From contig MU119250.1 of assembly GCA_014904845.1 (NCBI GenBank), positions 227,017 through 291,016 on the forward strand: a DNA stretch of 64,000 nucleotides, given 5' to 3'. Below, in pieces: positions 23,303 through 34,675 of the stretch. Position 1 is the stretch's first letter, and the number at the start of each line of letters is the position of its first letter. Made by a program: the position numbers and the translations under genes. Under the pieces are notes generated by a model that did not search any database, had not been told where the DNA came from, and was given only the letters and a program-made list of their open reading frames with translations. This DNA is from Acephala macrosclerotiorum (lineage: Eukaryota; Ascomycota; Leotiomycetes; Helotiales; Mollisiaceae).

Positions 23303-24377
23303 AATGAATTTTTTGGACTTTGGGGAGAGTCCTTTTCAGGGTTTAATGTAACAATATAGAATCTGATGTTCGTGGCATGACCAAATACTGGGGAGCTGAA
23401 TTCATTCATTGGTCACTTACAGCCACTTCTCAACTTGACTACAAGCAGCTGGCTGTTGGCTGCGCGTGCGTCTGAATTAGGAAACCATGTTTCATTCATC
23501 ACTGATTTTGAGCATGCAAGTGCCCTCGCTACTCTTCTGTCCCAACCCAAAATATACGTGCACGTGACTTGGTATATTTGGTCATTGAGATTCGTTGCCA
23601 ACGGATCTGGGGTTGTTGGACTTTCCATTCTTGCTTCAGTACGAAAAGTTTACATTTTACAATATATCAGAATCTTATTTGAACTTAAGACAAGATAACA
23701 TTCTTGAGACTACTCTCTCCAATGAGTTTCTCCATCAGCTCCAACTGCTGCCGAGCTGACCATGTGAACTTTACTAGGTGGAGAGGATGAACAAAGAAGA
23801 TAGCGTTGACAAAAACCTAACATTCGTAACTTGACGACTCGGTTAGTATTATTCTTCCATTCCGGATTCATGTACGAACTACTCAACAGATCTTGAAGAA
23901 ACGACGCGATCATTTCAAATATCCTTGTGTCATCGTAGTTGGTGGCATCGACAGGTATATATATAGTTGATCGATTGGCAAATTGTGTCAAACGTCATGA
24001 AAGTGTCACTACTAGGTGATTTTGACGGCGGGAGACTGGCGGGAGGAGAATGGTCACATGCCTTCAATGGACCCCAAAGAACAACATCGTGAAGTTCCAC
24101 TTGAACTATTAGAGTAAAGACCCAGCTTCGAGTTCGACTCTAGAACAAGCAGACTGGATTAAAATGTTCCATAAATGATTCGAATATTTTGGCTTTGAAC
24201 ACTGACAGAAATCCAAACCCACAACCTCCACCGTCACACCAGACCCAAAAATCCAAACACCAAAACACAACCTCACCAGTACCCACCAACACCATAGCAT
24301 TAAGTCCTCGTCAGCCATCGTTCATACCAGGACAGACATACTAAGCTCGACTAACCCCTGCCTCTAGCTGGGACGAA
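23303..24377. other. Intergenic, no supported gene
   Basis: AT-rich in places; short ORFs on both strands have no family resemblance. The end of this stretch (CCTCTAG at 24361-24367) looks like a splice acceptor belonging to the coiled-coil pseudogene that follows, whose 5' exons were not found. Confidence 0.35.
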
Positions 24378-24816
24378 ATGTCCCCATCCTTTCAAAAAGA
24401 AATGGAAGAAGCTCGACAATAGATTGCAAATTATTTGGCGAAACAGCCCCTATCCTCAAAGAAGCGTATCTTCTCCTCTCCGCCGTACAGCATGATAGCT
24501 CACTAGATGGCTTGGTGGCCCGTCAGACGATCGGGAAGATGAGTGGGTTGTCGAGGGAGATACGGGAAGAGTATATTGAGCTTCAACGCGAGATTAGAAT
24601 GAAGAATAAAGATTTGAAATTAATGGACGCAAAGCTAGAGAATAATAGAAGGGGGGTGGAAAGAAGAAATAGGAGGTATGAGGAACAAGCGGAGAAGCTG
24701 GAAATGGGTGAGGCAGATTTGGGGGGAGGAGATTGAGAGAGGCCGTGGAGCGTGAGTTGCAGGAATTGAAAATGGCGATGAACTCGACATTAGCCGGGTC
24801 GACGCTAGAGAAGTAA
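24378..24816 (+). pseudogene. Decayed coiled-coil gene fragment
   Basis: The reading starts MSPSFQKEMEEARQ and meets TAG, then continues one frame over as KLFGETAPILKEAY, LLLSAVQHDSSLDGLVARQ and a heptad-rich helix (REIREEYIELQREIRMKNK). It is shifted again near 24730 to LREAVERELQELKM and ends at TAA 24814-24816. The stop is consistent with CAG-to-TAG. The three pieces form one continuous amphipathic helix when read across the shifts, which supports a broken gene rather than random ORFs. The 5' exons are missing or unrecognised. Confidence 0.5.
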
Positions 24817-25267
24817 ACCAATACTTGAGGAGTCGTTGTGATAGTACTAGCCCCCGAATTTTGGACGGAGTTCTAAGCCAGCAACGAGAAGGTTTTCTGG
24901 ATTTCGACTCTTCCTTCATTGACGCATGAGATACTCCACACGCGCTTGCGTAATGCTACTGTAGATGCTGGGAACTCAGAGTAGTGAACAATGTCCAAGA
25001 GCGCTCTTCAAAAAGCAGTATACTTTATACTTCAATCCGCTTGCATGTGATGTCTCGTCTTCACTCATCTAGTGGTCGTTTCGCGTCCCTCGATCATTTG
25101 AGAATTTGTTGTTCTCCACTAAGTCCTTGACTGACTAGGACTTTTCGACTGGCATTCGAGGAGTGCTTTTATGACAAAGCCGACTTTGCTTTAAATTGTT
25201 GCCTTTGTAGCTCTCCTTCACGGCGTAAAAGCGGAAGTAGAGTAAACAAACGCTGGGTATCAAGAAT
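24817..25267. other. Intergenic, 3' flank of TLG2
   Basis: No gene or repeat recognised. Confidence 0.4.
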
Positions 25268-26414
25268 TCAAGGTGGTGGCACATCCTCTGCCGGTTCACC
25301 CCCACCACTATGCCGCTTCGGCTTAACAAGTAACAAAATAAACATCCCCACCACCAGGATAATCAGTAATAAGATTATCCTCCTCTTCATTCCTTTCCTT
25401 TGGTATCCGCTCGCTACTTTCAGCTCCTTCTCCGCACCTTTGACATCTGTCGCCATTCGCTCGACGTTGTAGTCTATTCGATCCAACATCGTGCCTTGAT
25501 CAATGATCATGGTTTGTAGCTCTTTGAAAATATCGGCTAGCTCGATGATGCCTTGAGCGATGTCTGTTATTTCTCGTTCCCGCTGCATTATAGCAGCGTC
25601 GTTGGAAGTAAGTTGTTTTTGTGAGGTTTGCTGAAGTGTTGATTGGGAGTATGATTTATCAGCGTCGGATTCCATTAGTGAAGGGTCGTTGTAATTGCTG
25701 TAGAGGGGGGTTGACGCTCGATCTATTGGGGCAGACATGCCGCTGAGGCCGCGAAGTTCTAGGCATGTTAGATCTTTCTTGGGCAACCTTGGTATATGGG
25801 ATTATACTCTTCAGGTATGCGCTCTGCTTTTTCCTGAACCCTGCGCTGGCCTCTTGGACCCTTCCTGCCAAGGAGATCTGTATATTCCTCGCCATAGTCT
25901 CTTCTCCTTTGCTTATGCCACCCTGCTGCTGGCTTTCCCTCACCATCTGCTCCACCCTCTGTATTGCCTTCTGGCATTGATGAAAGCCCCTCGTAATGTC
26001 CTGTGTCAACCGTTCAATCTCCCCTTCCTCATTCCGCTTGACTTCCTCGTCGTCGAAGCCTGGCAACACATGCTTCTGATGCAGCTTGTCTAGCTTCACG
26101 CTCTTTGCCGCAATATCAGTGAGATACTCTGTCACTTCATCCGATATGTCGGCCCACCGTGGGGGTAACAGGTCCATTTCTATGACTGCATCGCCATCGT
26201 CTTCGAATGCGCCAGCGGACATGAGACCCTGGCGCTCAAAGGACCCTGCGGGAATCGAGGAGCTAAAGCCATTGCCAGAGGAGGAGTATTTCGGCTTCTT
26301 GGCTGGATGATGTGCGTATGATTGGCGGTAGGAGATATAGCTATACAATTATCAGTGGCAGAAGAGGTGTACGTGGAGGCATGCACTATACAGATTGGTA
26401 CGATCGCGCCACAT
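25268..26414 (-). CDS. TLG2: t-SNARE syntaxin of the late Golgi (Tlg2/syntaxin-16 type)
   Basis: Three exons (26414-26392, 26340-25808, 25758-25268) give 348 aa. The tiny first exon encodes MWRDRTN, continuing after a 51-bp intron as LYISYRQSY, the N-terminal peptide typical of Tlg2/syntaxin 16 that binds the Sec1/Munc18 protein Vps45. Residues about 60-200 form the Habc helices. The SNARE motif is at about 245-305 with the zero-layer glutamine in IIDQGTMLDRIDYN (near residue 277). A C-terminal anchor follows (IILLLIILVVGMFILLLV), then a short lumenal tail. The product acts in endosome-to-Golgi membrane fusion. It is transcribed away from calmodulin. The identification is firm. Confidence 0.93.
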
Positions 26415-26806
26415 GGCGGCGTTGGATGAGGGAGAAAGGAGCAGTAAGCTACTTCAGCGCCTCATCTATCCAGTAAAGGGGCAATTAATCGGGACATCCG
26501 TGGTGTTGTGAAGAGTGATGGCATGTTGTCTGATCTTAAAGTCACTCGAGCTCGGAGCTCTCCAATGCTGGCCGCCGTCTTCAGCCTCAGGCATGGGGCT
26601 GGATTGCTGCACAGATGGTTCGCTTCGACTAGCCGTAGTCTGTCAAACTCTCACCAGCATTCGAGCATCGCAATCAACTCGCCTTTTCCTACATCTGCCC
26701 ACAACGACGACACCCTCGACTCTCCAACCATTTAAACCTCGAGCGGCGCATAACTTGTACTGCCTAAACACCTTTCACTCTTTTCGAGCACTTTCAACAC
26801 TACAAC
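26415..26806. promoter_or_regulatory. Bidirectional promoter between TLG2 and calmodulin
   Basis: 392 bp separate the two divergent start codons. The calmodulin side (26690-26806) is pyrimidine-rich with short CTTTC and CAAC motifs just before the ATG, as is usual for highly expressed fungal genes. No specific factor site is claimed. Confidence 0.5.
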
Positions 26807-27780
26807 ATGGTACGGAATCCTGGTTCCTGCATTCTCGCATGACCCCGCGATTCTTGTTTCGTGGCCCGCGGGGAGGCTCAACAGCTTAGTGAAAGATTGG
26901 AAGCTAATCTTTTGGCTTGATATAGGCTGATTCTCTTACTGAAGAGCAAGTCTCTGAGTTCAAGGAGGCTTTCTCCCTATTCGTAAGTACTTTTTATCCC
27001 ATCACTTTTCAGCCGCAAAGGGGGTGGGCACATTGGCGCACAAACTTGGTCGCTGACAGAATTCTGCGCAACAGGACAAAGACGGCGACGGTTAGTACTT
27101 TCTATCCATATTCTAGAGCTTCTACAATGGCCTACAAGTTGTCCTACCTCAAGACTCGAGTCCTCGAAATATGCCGAACGGTTGCCTATCGAGGGTTGAC
27201 AATAGGGGAAGATGCATTCCAGAAGTATGGAGACTGATAGGAATTCAACAGGACAAATCACCACTAAGGAACTGGGAACTGTTATGCGATCTCTCGGACA
27301 AAACCCCTCCGAGTCTGAACTTCAGGACATGATCAACGAGGTTGATGCTGATAACAATGGCACTATCGACTTTCCCGGTACGAAGACCCCAACAAGGTGG
27401 GACATTGGACTGATAAGTGGGCAGAATTTCTCACAATGATGGCAAGAAAGATGAAGGACACCGACTCTGAAGAGGAAATCAGAGAGGCTTTCAAGGTCTG
27501 TTTACCTGTGCTCTACGAATTGCAAGGGGAAGTGCTGATAAGATACCTTGATAGGTCTTCGACCGTGACAACAATGGATTCATCTCCGCAGCTGAACTCC
27601 GTCATGTCATGACATCTATTGGCGAGAAGTTGACAGATGATGAGGTTGATGAGATGATCCGTGAGGCTGATCAGGATGGTGATGGACGAATTGACTGTAA
27701 GAGCCCTGCCCCCTTTCCTGACCTAAGGTACTGACTAAGTTACAGACAACGAGTTCGTCCAACTCATGATGCAGAAGTAG
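26807..27780 (+). CDS. CMD1: Calmodulin
   Basis: Seven exons (26807-26809, 26926-26982, 27075-27090, 27252-27377, 27425-27495, 27555-27696, 27746-27780) give exactly 149 aa. The first exon is the ATG alone and the third is 16 nt. The product starts [17 protein letters not shown] and carries four EF-hands beginning [36 protein letters not shown] and [12 protein letters not shown], each with complete Ca2+ ligands; it ends QLMMQK. It is the universal calcium sensor that activates calcineurin and CaM kinases. Every junction is GT-AG and the length matches the family exactly. Confidence 0.98.
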
Positions 27781-28525
27781 AGGTCTCTCTTTCGTGCTTT
27801 TCTATCTGCGTGGCAAGCGAGCAGGCATCGATTCTTGTATGTTGGGGCATCAGGACATCGGTGATGCAGGGAAATGGTATTATGAAAAACGGTAGATTCG
27901 GCCGGTATGGCTCAATGTTGCGACGATTACCCTTCAGAAATACAAATCGAGTTCCTGGGCGGATTATGAGATACCTGTATGGGTTCCTCATGCGTGTCTC
28001 CGTGAGCTGCCCTTGTGTTACCACCAAGCTCGACCTTACACAGCCAAGACCGAATTGCACAACGACTTGTTCTCGAGACAATGTTTCTGGATCATAACAA
28101 TAGCAACCCGAAATAACAATTTCACGTGCTAAGTGATATCCCGATGTGACTGCAGACCCCCTGATTTTAGACCCTTGTCATGGTCCCAATTTAATTGTGG
28201 ATCCCTGCCAAGACGGGGGCAGCCTACCAAGCATCATCAAAGCTCCTGCGGCTGCGTACTAACATTTGACAACCGCGACATCAAATCCCTATATCGAACA
28301 TTCTTTCCAAGAAATTCTTGGGTCTTGGAAATAGTCGATTTCTAGAGAACACCTAGTTCAATTCTTTTCGACTTCAGTCATTGCTTGCTTTTTATCTCAG
28401 AAGCGAATGCACCATTTCCATTTCCACATCTGGAACTAGAGGGAGGTATGTGTGTCAACTTGAACATCCATATCAATCTCGCTCCTTCGACCTTCGATTC
28501 ATCACCACCTTGAACATCATCCAAG
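27781..28525. other. Intergenic, calmodulin 3' flank and mannosidase promoter
   Basis: No gene or repeat recognised; short ORFs are unsupported. Confidence 0.4.
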
Positions 28526-30408
28526 ATGCCTGCAGTTCGCAGATGGCGCGTCGCTGCCCTCACCTTGTTCTGCACAATTGGCGGTCTTTACTACCTCACA
28601 CGACAACCTAAAGGATGGAATGGCTACGGCACCTACATACCCGCTCTGCCAAAGGTGATCATCCCAGACGGACACGTACATTGGAAGAAGCTACCTGAAC
28701 GATACCCAGTCTCCTCATTGGTTTCCTTGCCGACAGGGAGACCGAAAGCCATTCCTCCAGTACAAGTCAAACAACCAGCAGAAGATGCAAAGGCGAAGGA
28801 GGTGCGGTTACAGCGAAGAGATGCAGTGAAAGAGAGCTTCATGCACAGTTGGACAGGATACAAAGAGCACGCGTGGCTACGAGACGAAGTTAGTCCCATG
28901 TCAGGGGACTATAAAGATACATTTGGAGGATGGGCTGCTACGCTGGTCGATGCGCTGGATACGTTATGGATTATGGGGTTGAAAGAAGATTTTGAGATTG
29001 CTGTGGCGGCAGTACAGCAAATTGACTTTACGACTACGGAATCGAAGGACGTGAATGTTTTCGAGACGACGATTAGGTACATGGGAGGGTTTTTGGCGGC
29101 GTATGATATTAGTGAGGGGCAATATCCTTTGTTGCTTTCTAAGGCTGTGGAGGTGGGAGAGTTGTTAATGAGTTCTTTTGATACGCCCAACCGGATGCCT
29201 ATTACCAGGTGGGATTGGAAGAAGTGAGTCCCTTCGACGTTTTCAGAGGAAGAAGCTCTAACATGAATAGGTATACCGAGGGAGCAGCACAAAAGGCTCC
29301 ACAGAGGATGCTGGTCTCTGAGCTTGGTTCTCTGAGCCTGGAGTTCACAAGACTGTCACAGTTGACCGGAGACCCAAAATACTACGATGCAGTTCAACGC
29401 ATCGGCGATGAGTTCGAAAAGTCTCAGAATACCACCCAACTTCCTGGCATGTGGCCAGTCAGTATTGATGCGTCTACACCATCATTCAACGAAGATACCA
29501 TGTTCACACTTGGTGGCATGTCCGACTCACTTTATGAGTACTTCCCAAAGCAATACCTATTACTTGGTGGCCTTCTAGCCCAACCAAAGATTCTATATGA
29601 GAACTTCATTGAGGTCGCCAAGGCACACATGTTCTTCCGTGTATATAATCCCAAGAACGAAAATATTTCTCTCTCCGGTGATATTCGCACGAAGGAAAAG
29701 GAGCCTGAGCTTCTTGCGCGCAGCCAACATCTCACATGCTTCACAGGAGGCATGGTAGGACTCGCCTCCAAAATCTTCAACCGCCCTGCCGACCTAGCCA
29801 TAGCCGAAGAGCTCACACAAGGCTGCATCTGGGCCTATGACAGCAGTCCCAACGGCATCATGCCTGAAATCTTCCAAGCTCTTCCATGCAAGAAAAATTC
29901 CAATTGCACCTGGGAAGACAAAATATGGGAAGATGCCATTCTCTCCAACTACCCATCCGCCAGCACCACCACCGACGAAGAAAAGAAAATCCACGCCCAA
30001 AAAGTCATTTCCGAGCGCCGTCTACCAAAAGGCTTCACTACCATCGACGACAGACGCTACATACTCCGCCCCGAAGCCATCGAGTCCGTCTTCCTCATGT
30101 ACCGCATGACAGGCAAACAAATATACGCCGAAACAGCATGGCGCATGTTCCAAGCCATCGAGAAAGTATCTCGGACTCCAATCGCCGCAGCAGCCATCAT
30201 GGACATCACCCGACCAGCTGGAGGAAGTGGAAAAGATGACGAGAATGAAGTGGGCATTGAGGGGCAGAAGATGGATAGCATGGAGAGTTTCTGGTTGGCG
30301 GAGACGTTGAAATACTTTTACTTGTGTTTTGAGGAGTGGGATGTGGTGAGTTTGGATACGTTTGTGTTGAATACTGAGGCGCATCCGTTGAGGAGGCCGA
30401 GAGCGTAG
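28526..30408 (+). CDS. Class I alpha-1,2-mannosidase, glycoside hydrolase family 47
   Basis: Two exons (28526-29223 and 29271-30408) around a 47-bp intron give 611 aa. A type II anchor lies near residues 8-25 (VAALTLFCTIGGLYYL), placing the catalytic domain in the ER or Golgi lumen. GH47 signatures are present: GWAATLVDALDTLWIMGL, EDTMFTLGGMSDSLYEY, HLTCFTGGMVGL, RPEAIESVFLMYRMTG, MESFWLAETLKYFYL, and the C-terminal LNTEAHPLRRP whose Thr helps bind the catalytic Ca2+. It trims alpha-1,2-linked mannose from N-glycans on secretory glycoproteins. Which paralogue it is cannot be settled by sight. Confidence 0.95.
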
Positions 30409-30840
30409 GGGCTTTTTTTCGCGTCTGGGGGCTGTGTTATACGGTTGGAGTGGCGGAGTTTATACACGTGATAAATTGCGATAGGGTTTGGGAATGGGGT
30501 TGTACAGTATTGCGATCTAACAGCGTTTTTTTCTAACTCCTAAGTCTTTTACGAGATTTGAGCATTTCATTTCTAAGCAGCTACTCTGGCGTTAGTACGC
30601 CTCATCGGCCCCTTTTCCTGTCTAAGCCTCTTCTTCCATCGTCTCAGAAAGTACAACTCCTCAACCCCGCATCTAGACCTCCCTGTCCTCGCCACTACTC
30701 CCACTCCCCTCCCAGTGCGTGAAATGCTGCCCTTTGATTGAGGAGATGTTCAGAGCCAAGCTCTTCGCGAGCTGCAAGCTCAGCTCCTCAGCTCCTCGAC
30801 TCCTAGATTATACTTAAAATACCATACTAATCTATCTATA
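30409..30840. other. Intergenic, mannosidase 3' flank
   Basis: No gene recognised. The end (CTATCTATAG) resembles a splice acceptor and may be the remains of an intron of the amine-oxidase relic. Confidence 0.35.
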
Positions 30841-31455
30841 GTCGCTTCCGTTACCACTTCATCGGCACCGACGAAAGTCACAACACGCTCAGGCCAGACT
30901 TTCGAAGTGGGGCAAGTGATTTCCACCCTCCCAGTAAATTGTCTCGGAGACGTGGTGTTTGATCCTCCAATTGATAAGAGGAAGCTGGCTGCAGCGAACG
31001 AACAACATCTCACGAAAACGGTGAAGATGCATGTTTATACTAAAAAGACACTCGCTCCTATTCAACTAGCTAGCACGTAACCATCGAAAATCGCGTTTGG
31101 GTTCAAGGAATCAGACGTTCATTCTGAGTCTGAATCTGGTACATTCTCTGTATTTTTCGGCTCCGAATCACTTCTCGATCGTTCATCTCCCTTGGCTACG
31201 TTCAAAGGCTTTAAAGAGGAGTTGAAGGAAGTCTTCGTTACGCAAGAGAATACAGAGAAAGATGTCAAGCCTGAAGAGATGTTCTGGCATGATTGGACGA
31301 ATGACGAGTTTGCAAAGGGAGCTTGGTGTACGTTTCCCATGGGATGGCAAGAGAATTACCTCGATGCTTTGAGGGCGGATGAGCATGGCGGGAAAGTGAT
31401 TTTTGCTGGTGCTGACTGGGCAGATGGGTGGACGCACTTGAATCTGAAGCTTTGA
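30841..31455 (+). pseudogene. Flavin amine oxidase relic (C-terminal half)
   Basis: One frame reads GQVISTLPVNCLGDVVFDPP, then TKTVKMHVYTKKTL, meets TAA at 31078-31080, and continues in the same frame to HDWTNDEFAKGAWCTFPMGW and FAGADWADGW before stopping. The pattern of a substrate-domain strand, then HDWTNDEFAKGAW, then ADWADGW is that of monoamine-oxidase-like flavoenzymes. The FAD-binding Rossmann N terminus is not present upstream, and the final FAD-contacting helix that should follow ADWADGW is lost. With an internal stop and both ends missing it cannot encode an active oxidase. Confidence 0.65.
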
Positions 31456-31980
31456 TGAGTTCTTATGTTTCATGATAGTAGGCGTTTATTCATCTTTGCA
31501 TTCAATCATGTGTACGTGTTTCAATGGAGGTCGGAGTATTGTTCCGCTACTAACAGCCATTTGGACGAGCAAAAAAGAACTAGCTTTGGAGTCGACCTCC
31601 TGAAAATCATGTGACTACCATTCATTAGCATCAAATCATCATTTAGAGTGGAATCTTTAACTGCAAAATTTTCCCCAGGTAAATGATTGGCAAGCCGATT
31701 TTAATCATTCCAATCATCACTACATTGAGGATGATTGCCCTTCGTATACGATACTTCAGCCTTTCAATTTAACGAGCGTGCTTCATCAAAATTCACGCGC
31801 TTTATGGGTGATATCTCTTTGTCTTGAACCGTGCCTCGTTCAAAGCCCACGCTCATACTGCAAAAGAGAAGTTTATGTTATTCCCAGAACCTTGAGTCAC
31901 AGAAGTGGACCAGTCAGCGCCTTCAATCCCTCAGCCTTGCTAGGTCATTGCTACATGCTGGGCGGGGCGGGGCTGAGATG
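31456..31980. other. Intergenic, AT-rich
   Basis: No gene recognised between the amine-oxidase relic and the repeat array. Confidence 0.35.
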
Positions 31981-32714
31981 CTAGACCAATACGGCTTTGG
32001 AAGGTCAATACAGAGTACTCAGATATGCGATAATAGCTTACTTGCAATTGACGCGGACCTTGGAAATGGAACAATGTATTATACCAAGCAGTGTTGCAGT
32101 GGACTGACTGATGCTGCCTTTGAAAGGCCCGACCCAACATCGGCAAGTTGCAAAAAACTTAAGTCAAACATGCGACAATACTTCACCTGAAGTCAACGCG
32201 GACCATTAAATTCGACGCGGAGACTTGAGATGAGAATGAATTTGTTGTCTATTAAACTATGTAGAGTACGGCTTTTGGAATGCTCGACCGTGTTTTCTCA
32301 ACCTTGTAAAATGTACCGATGTCGCTTGTAGACGGGTCGATGTTGACGGCAACGACACTCTACTTCACTGAAAGTCGAGCCGCACAATACAAGTAAATGG
32401 TATTCTATTATCCAACAAGTAAACGATATTAGGTTTGGAAGGCTCGATCTGAAATCTCCAAGCTGCCAAGTATTTAAGACAAACAGATAACAATACTTCA
32501 CTTGAAGTCGACGTTGATCTTGAAGTAAATCGTTACAAAACTGTATTAAGTGGGACCAATATTGTTTTGCAAGGCCTGACCTAATGTCCTCCTCGAGCAG
32601 AGTACTTTGGCTCACTACGTGACAAGACTTCGCTTGAAACCGATACGGGTCTTGAAGTAACCAGTTCACTGAGCCATGTAGAGTGGGCTGATACGGCTTT
32701 TGGAAGGCTCGACC
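31981..32714. repeat. Degenerate tandem array, unit about 127-164 bp, six copies
   Basis: A box related to ATACGGCTTTTGGAAGGCTC recurs near 31990, 32112, 32267, 32428, 32561 and 32691. Between boxes a second motif related to ACTTCACTTGAAGTCGACG followed by a CTTGAAGTAA-like end recurs near 32172, 32355, 32490 and 32625. Copies are highly diverged. No coding frame runs through the array. Confidence 0.6.
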
Positions 32715-32761
32715 TCTTTAGCCTCCGAGTTTCCAAAGTTCATCTTCTGCAATCTACTGCT

Positions 32762-33170
32762 GAAGTGGATCCACAAGGCGTCAAACCTGTTGATGTTGGA
32801 CTTTCAGGCGTCAAGATGGTTGACTGCCCCCTTAACGTCTCGTTAACCAGACGTTGCCGTCTTTCTGTAATTGACTGTTACAGCCTCGTCGTTGCTCATT
32901 TACAGATGACGCCAGGAGTAATGCTAGAAGTGGGTCTGTAAGGCGTCAAGCTGGTAGGTATCAATCTTTCAAGTGTGAAAATGCTCAATCGACCCTCCTC
33001 TTAGCGCCTCGCTTAGCGAGACGTCGTTCTCTTTCTGCAATTCACTGCTACAGCCTCGTCATTGCTCATTCAGAGATGGCACCAGAAGTGGGGCCAAAAG
33101 TGGGTCTACAAGGCGTCAAAACTGTCGCTATCAAACTTTGAGGCGTCAAGATGGTCGACCGACCGACCGA
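32762..33170. repeat. Tandem repeat, period about 165-170 bp, three copies
   Basis: GAAGTGGATCCACAAGGCG at 32762 recurs with changes at 32927 and near 33097. Shared inner blocks include AGGCGTCAAGATGGT, CAGCCTCGTC, GTTGCTCATT and GCGAGACGTCGTTCTC-like sequence. The third copy is partial and runs into the leader of the 2EXR gene. Confidence 0.7.
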
Positions 33171-33339
33171 CCCACCCTCCGCAACCTGCGGAGTACTTAA
33201 GTCGACCCCTCGACGTCTTCGACGACTTCTCTTCTTCTCCCCTTCTCAACAAACAAGTCCCTCGACGACTTCGAAGCAAGGTAATACTATCGATCTCGCT
33301 TACAGCCCCTGAACCCCTATTCTAACTCGCTCTAGCAGG

Positions 33340-34208
33340 ATGGCTCCTCGAAGACAACTGTCGGTTATACCGGCCCGAGAGTTTACCGGCTTTTCCAAGC
33401 TCCCCCTTGAGCTCCGAAACATGATTTGTAAGTGCTGTCTCAATGTCTTAAACTTCCTGGGTCATTCTTGATCGAGCTTGTACTAACTACCGTGTCAGGG
33501 GAAGAGGCAGCAAAAGTTCCACGAAACGTCGATGTGTGGTCACCAACTTTCGGATCGATGACCTTGCGAGCGGATGGTAGTGGTGAGCAGGTTGTCGTCA
33601 AACCATACCGCTTCATCAGCAAACAATCTCCACCAAGCATCTTGCACACCAACCAAGAGTCTCGAGTTATTGCTCTCAAGTTCATCCATTTGGACTTCGG
33701 TAACGACTTCGACGGTGACGGGCTTGGCTTTGCATTGATCTTCGAACCAACAATCATGTGTTACAAGGACGACCGAATCTGTCCTATGGGTCCATATACG
33801 GAGACAGCTATGATGGACTTGTTCATCTGCAATAGGCCACTCTCCTACGCTCTGAACGTCTTCCACAAGGCCACTTCACCCTCACCAATTGAGAGCTTCT
33901 CTTATGCCGTCGAGTTCCCTCAAGAGATCCTATTGTACTACCACACAAAGGACGTCAAGGGCAGCTTCGAGTTCGTCGACATTCCAGAGGCTGGTTTTCC
34001 GAAGCTCCATTGGAGAGTTCTTGTTGATGGAAAAGCACGCATTCTCGAACACCATAAGCAGGTCGTAGCATCATACATAGCAAGATGTCAAGCCGAATAC
34101 GAAGATAAAGGCGAGAAGGCCCCTGAGAGGATCGAACTGCCAGAGAGGCTCATCTGTCCAGAGGTCAAGCTGGTGAAGGTGGTTGTGAATGGGGCTAGAA
34201 AGCGTTGA
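33340..34208 (+). CDS. 2EXR (F-box-like) domain protein
   Basis: Two exons (33340-33427 and 33499-34208) give 265 aa. The intron has a perfect TACTAAC branch and a GTAAGT donor. The N-terminal motif FTGFSKLPLELRNMIWEEA is the signature of the fungal 2EXR family, followed by a beta-rich domain (VVVKPYRFISKQSPPSILHT, ESRVIALKFIHLDF). A likely leader intron (about 33281-33338, CTAAC branch, TAGCAG acceptor) ends one base before the ATG. Function is unknown; the motif resembles the helical start of F-box proteins. The gene lies directly beyond the two tandem-repeat arrays. Confidence 0.85.
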
Positions 34209-34675
34209 GATGATTCTGGGGTACATGGCGGAGCTTTCTGGCCGTTGCGTTGCTTTTCAATCTCCCCGGCGACTTGAGACTTTCTAGTTGTGGCGGTAGC
34301 AGCGTTGCTATTATGCGTTGCCTTTTCTGCGTTGCCTTTGAATGTTCCAGACACTATGAGACTTCGGTGAGCTGCTTTCTTCTGGTACCGGGGCTGTGCA
34401 AAGATAACGGATATCATGAGCCTCATGCAGAGTTGTGACCAGAAGTCGTGTCGTCGCTTGCTGATTTAAGCCCCTGAGCCCCTCCCGTGACTTCACTTAG
34501 CGTATCAGGTTAGCGTTCCCGTCCAAGACAGGGGTCACTAAAAAAAAGTTCAGTGACTGCAACTCGCCCGTGACTTGAACATCAACACCACGACCTCCTC
34601 TCACGCGCGTCTACGTCTACGTCGTGACCATACGCGCCGATTCAGCCCGATAATAAATACCAGCCTGCCCATTAC
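34209..34675. other. Intergenic, NUC1 promoter
   Basis: Carries an AT-rich TATA-like stretch (AATAAATAC) about 25 bp before the NUC1 start. No gene recognised. Confidence 0.4.
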
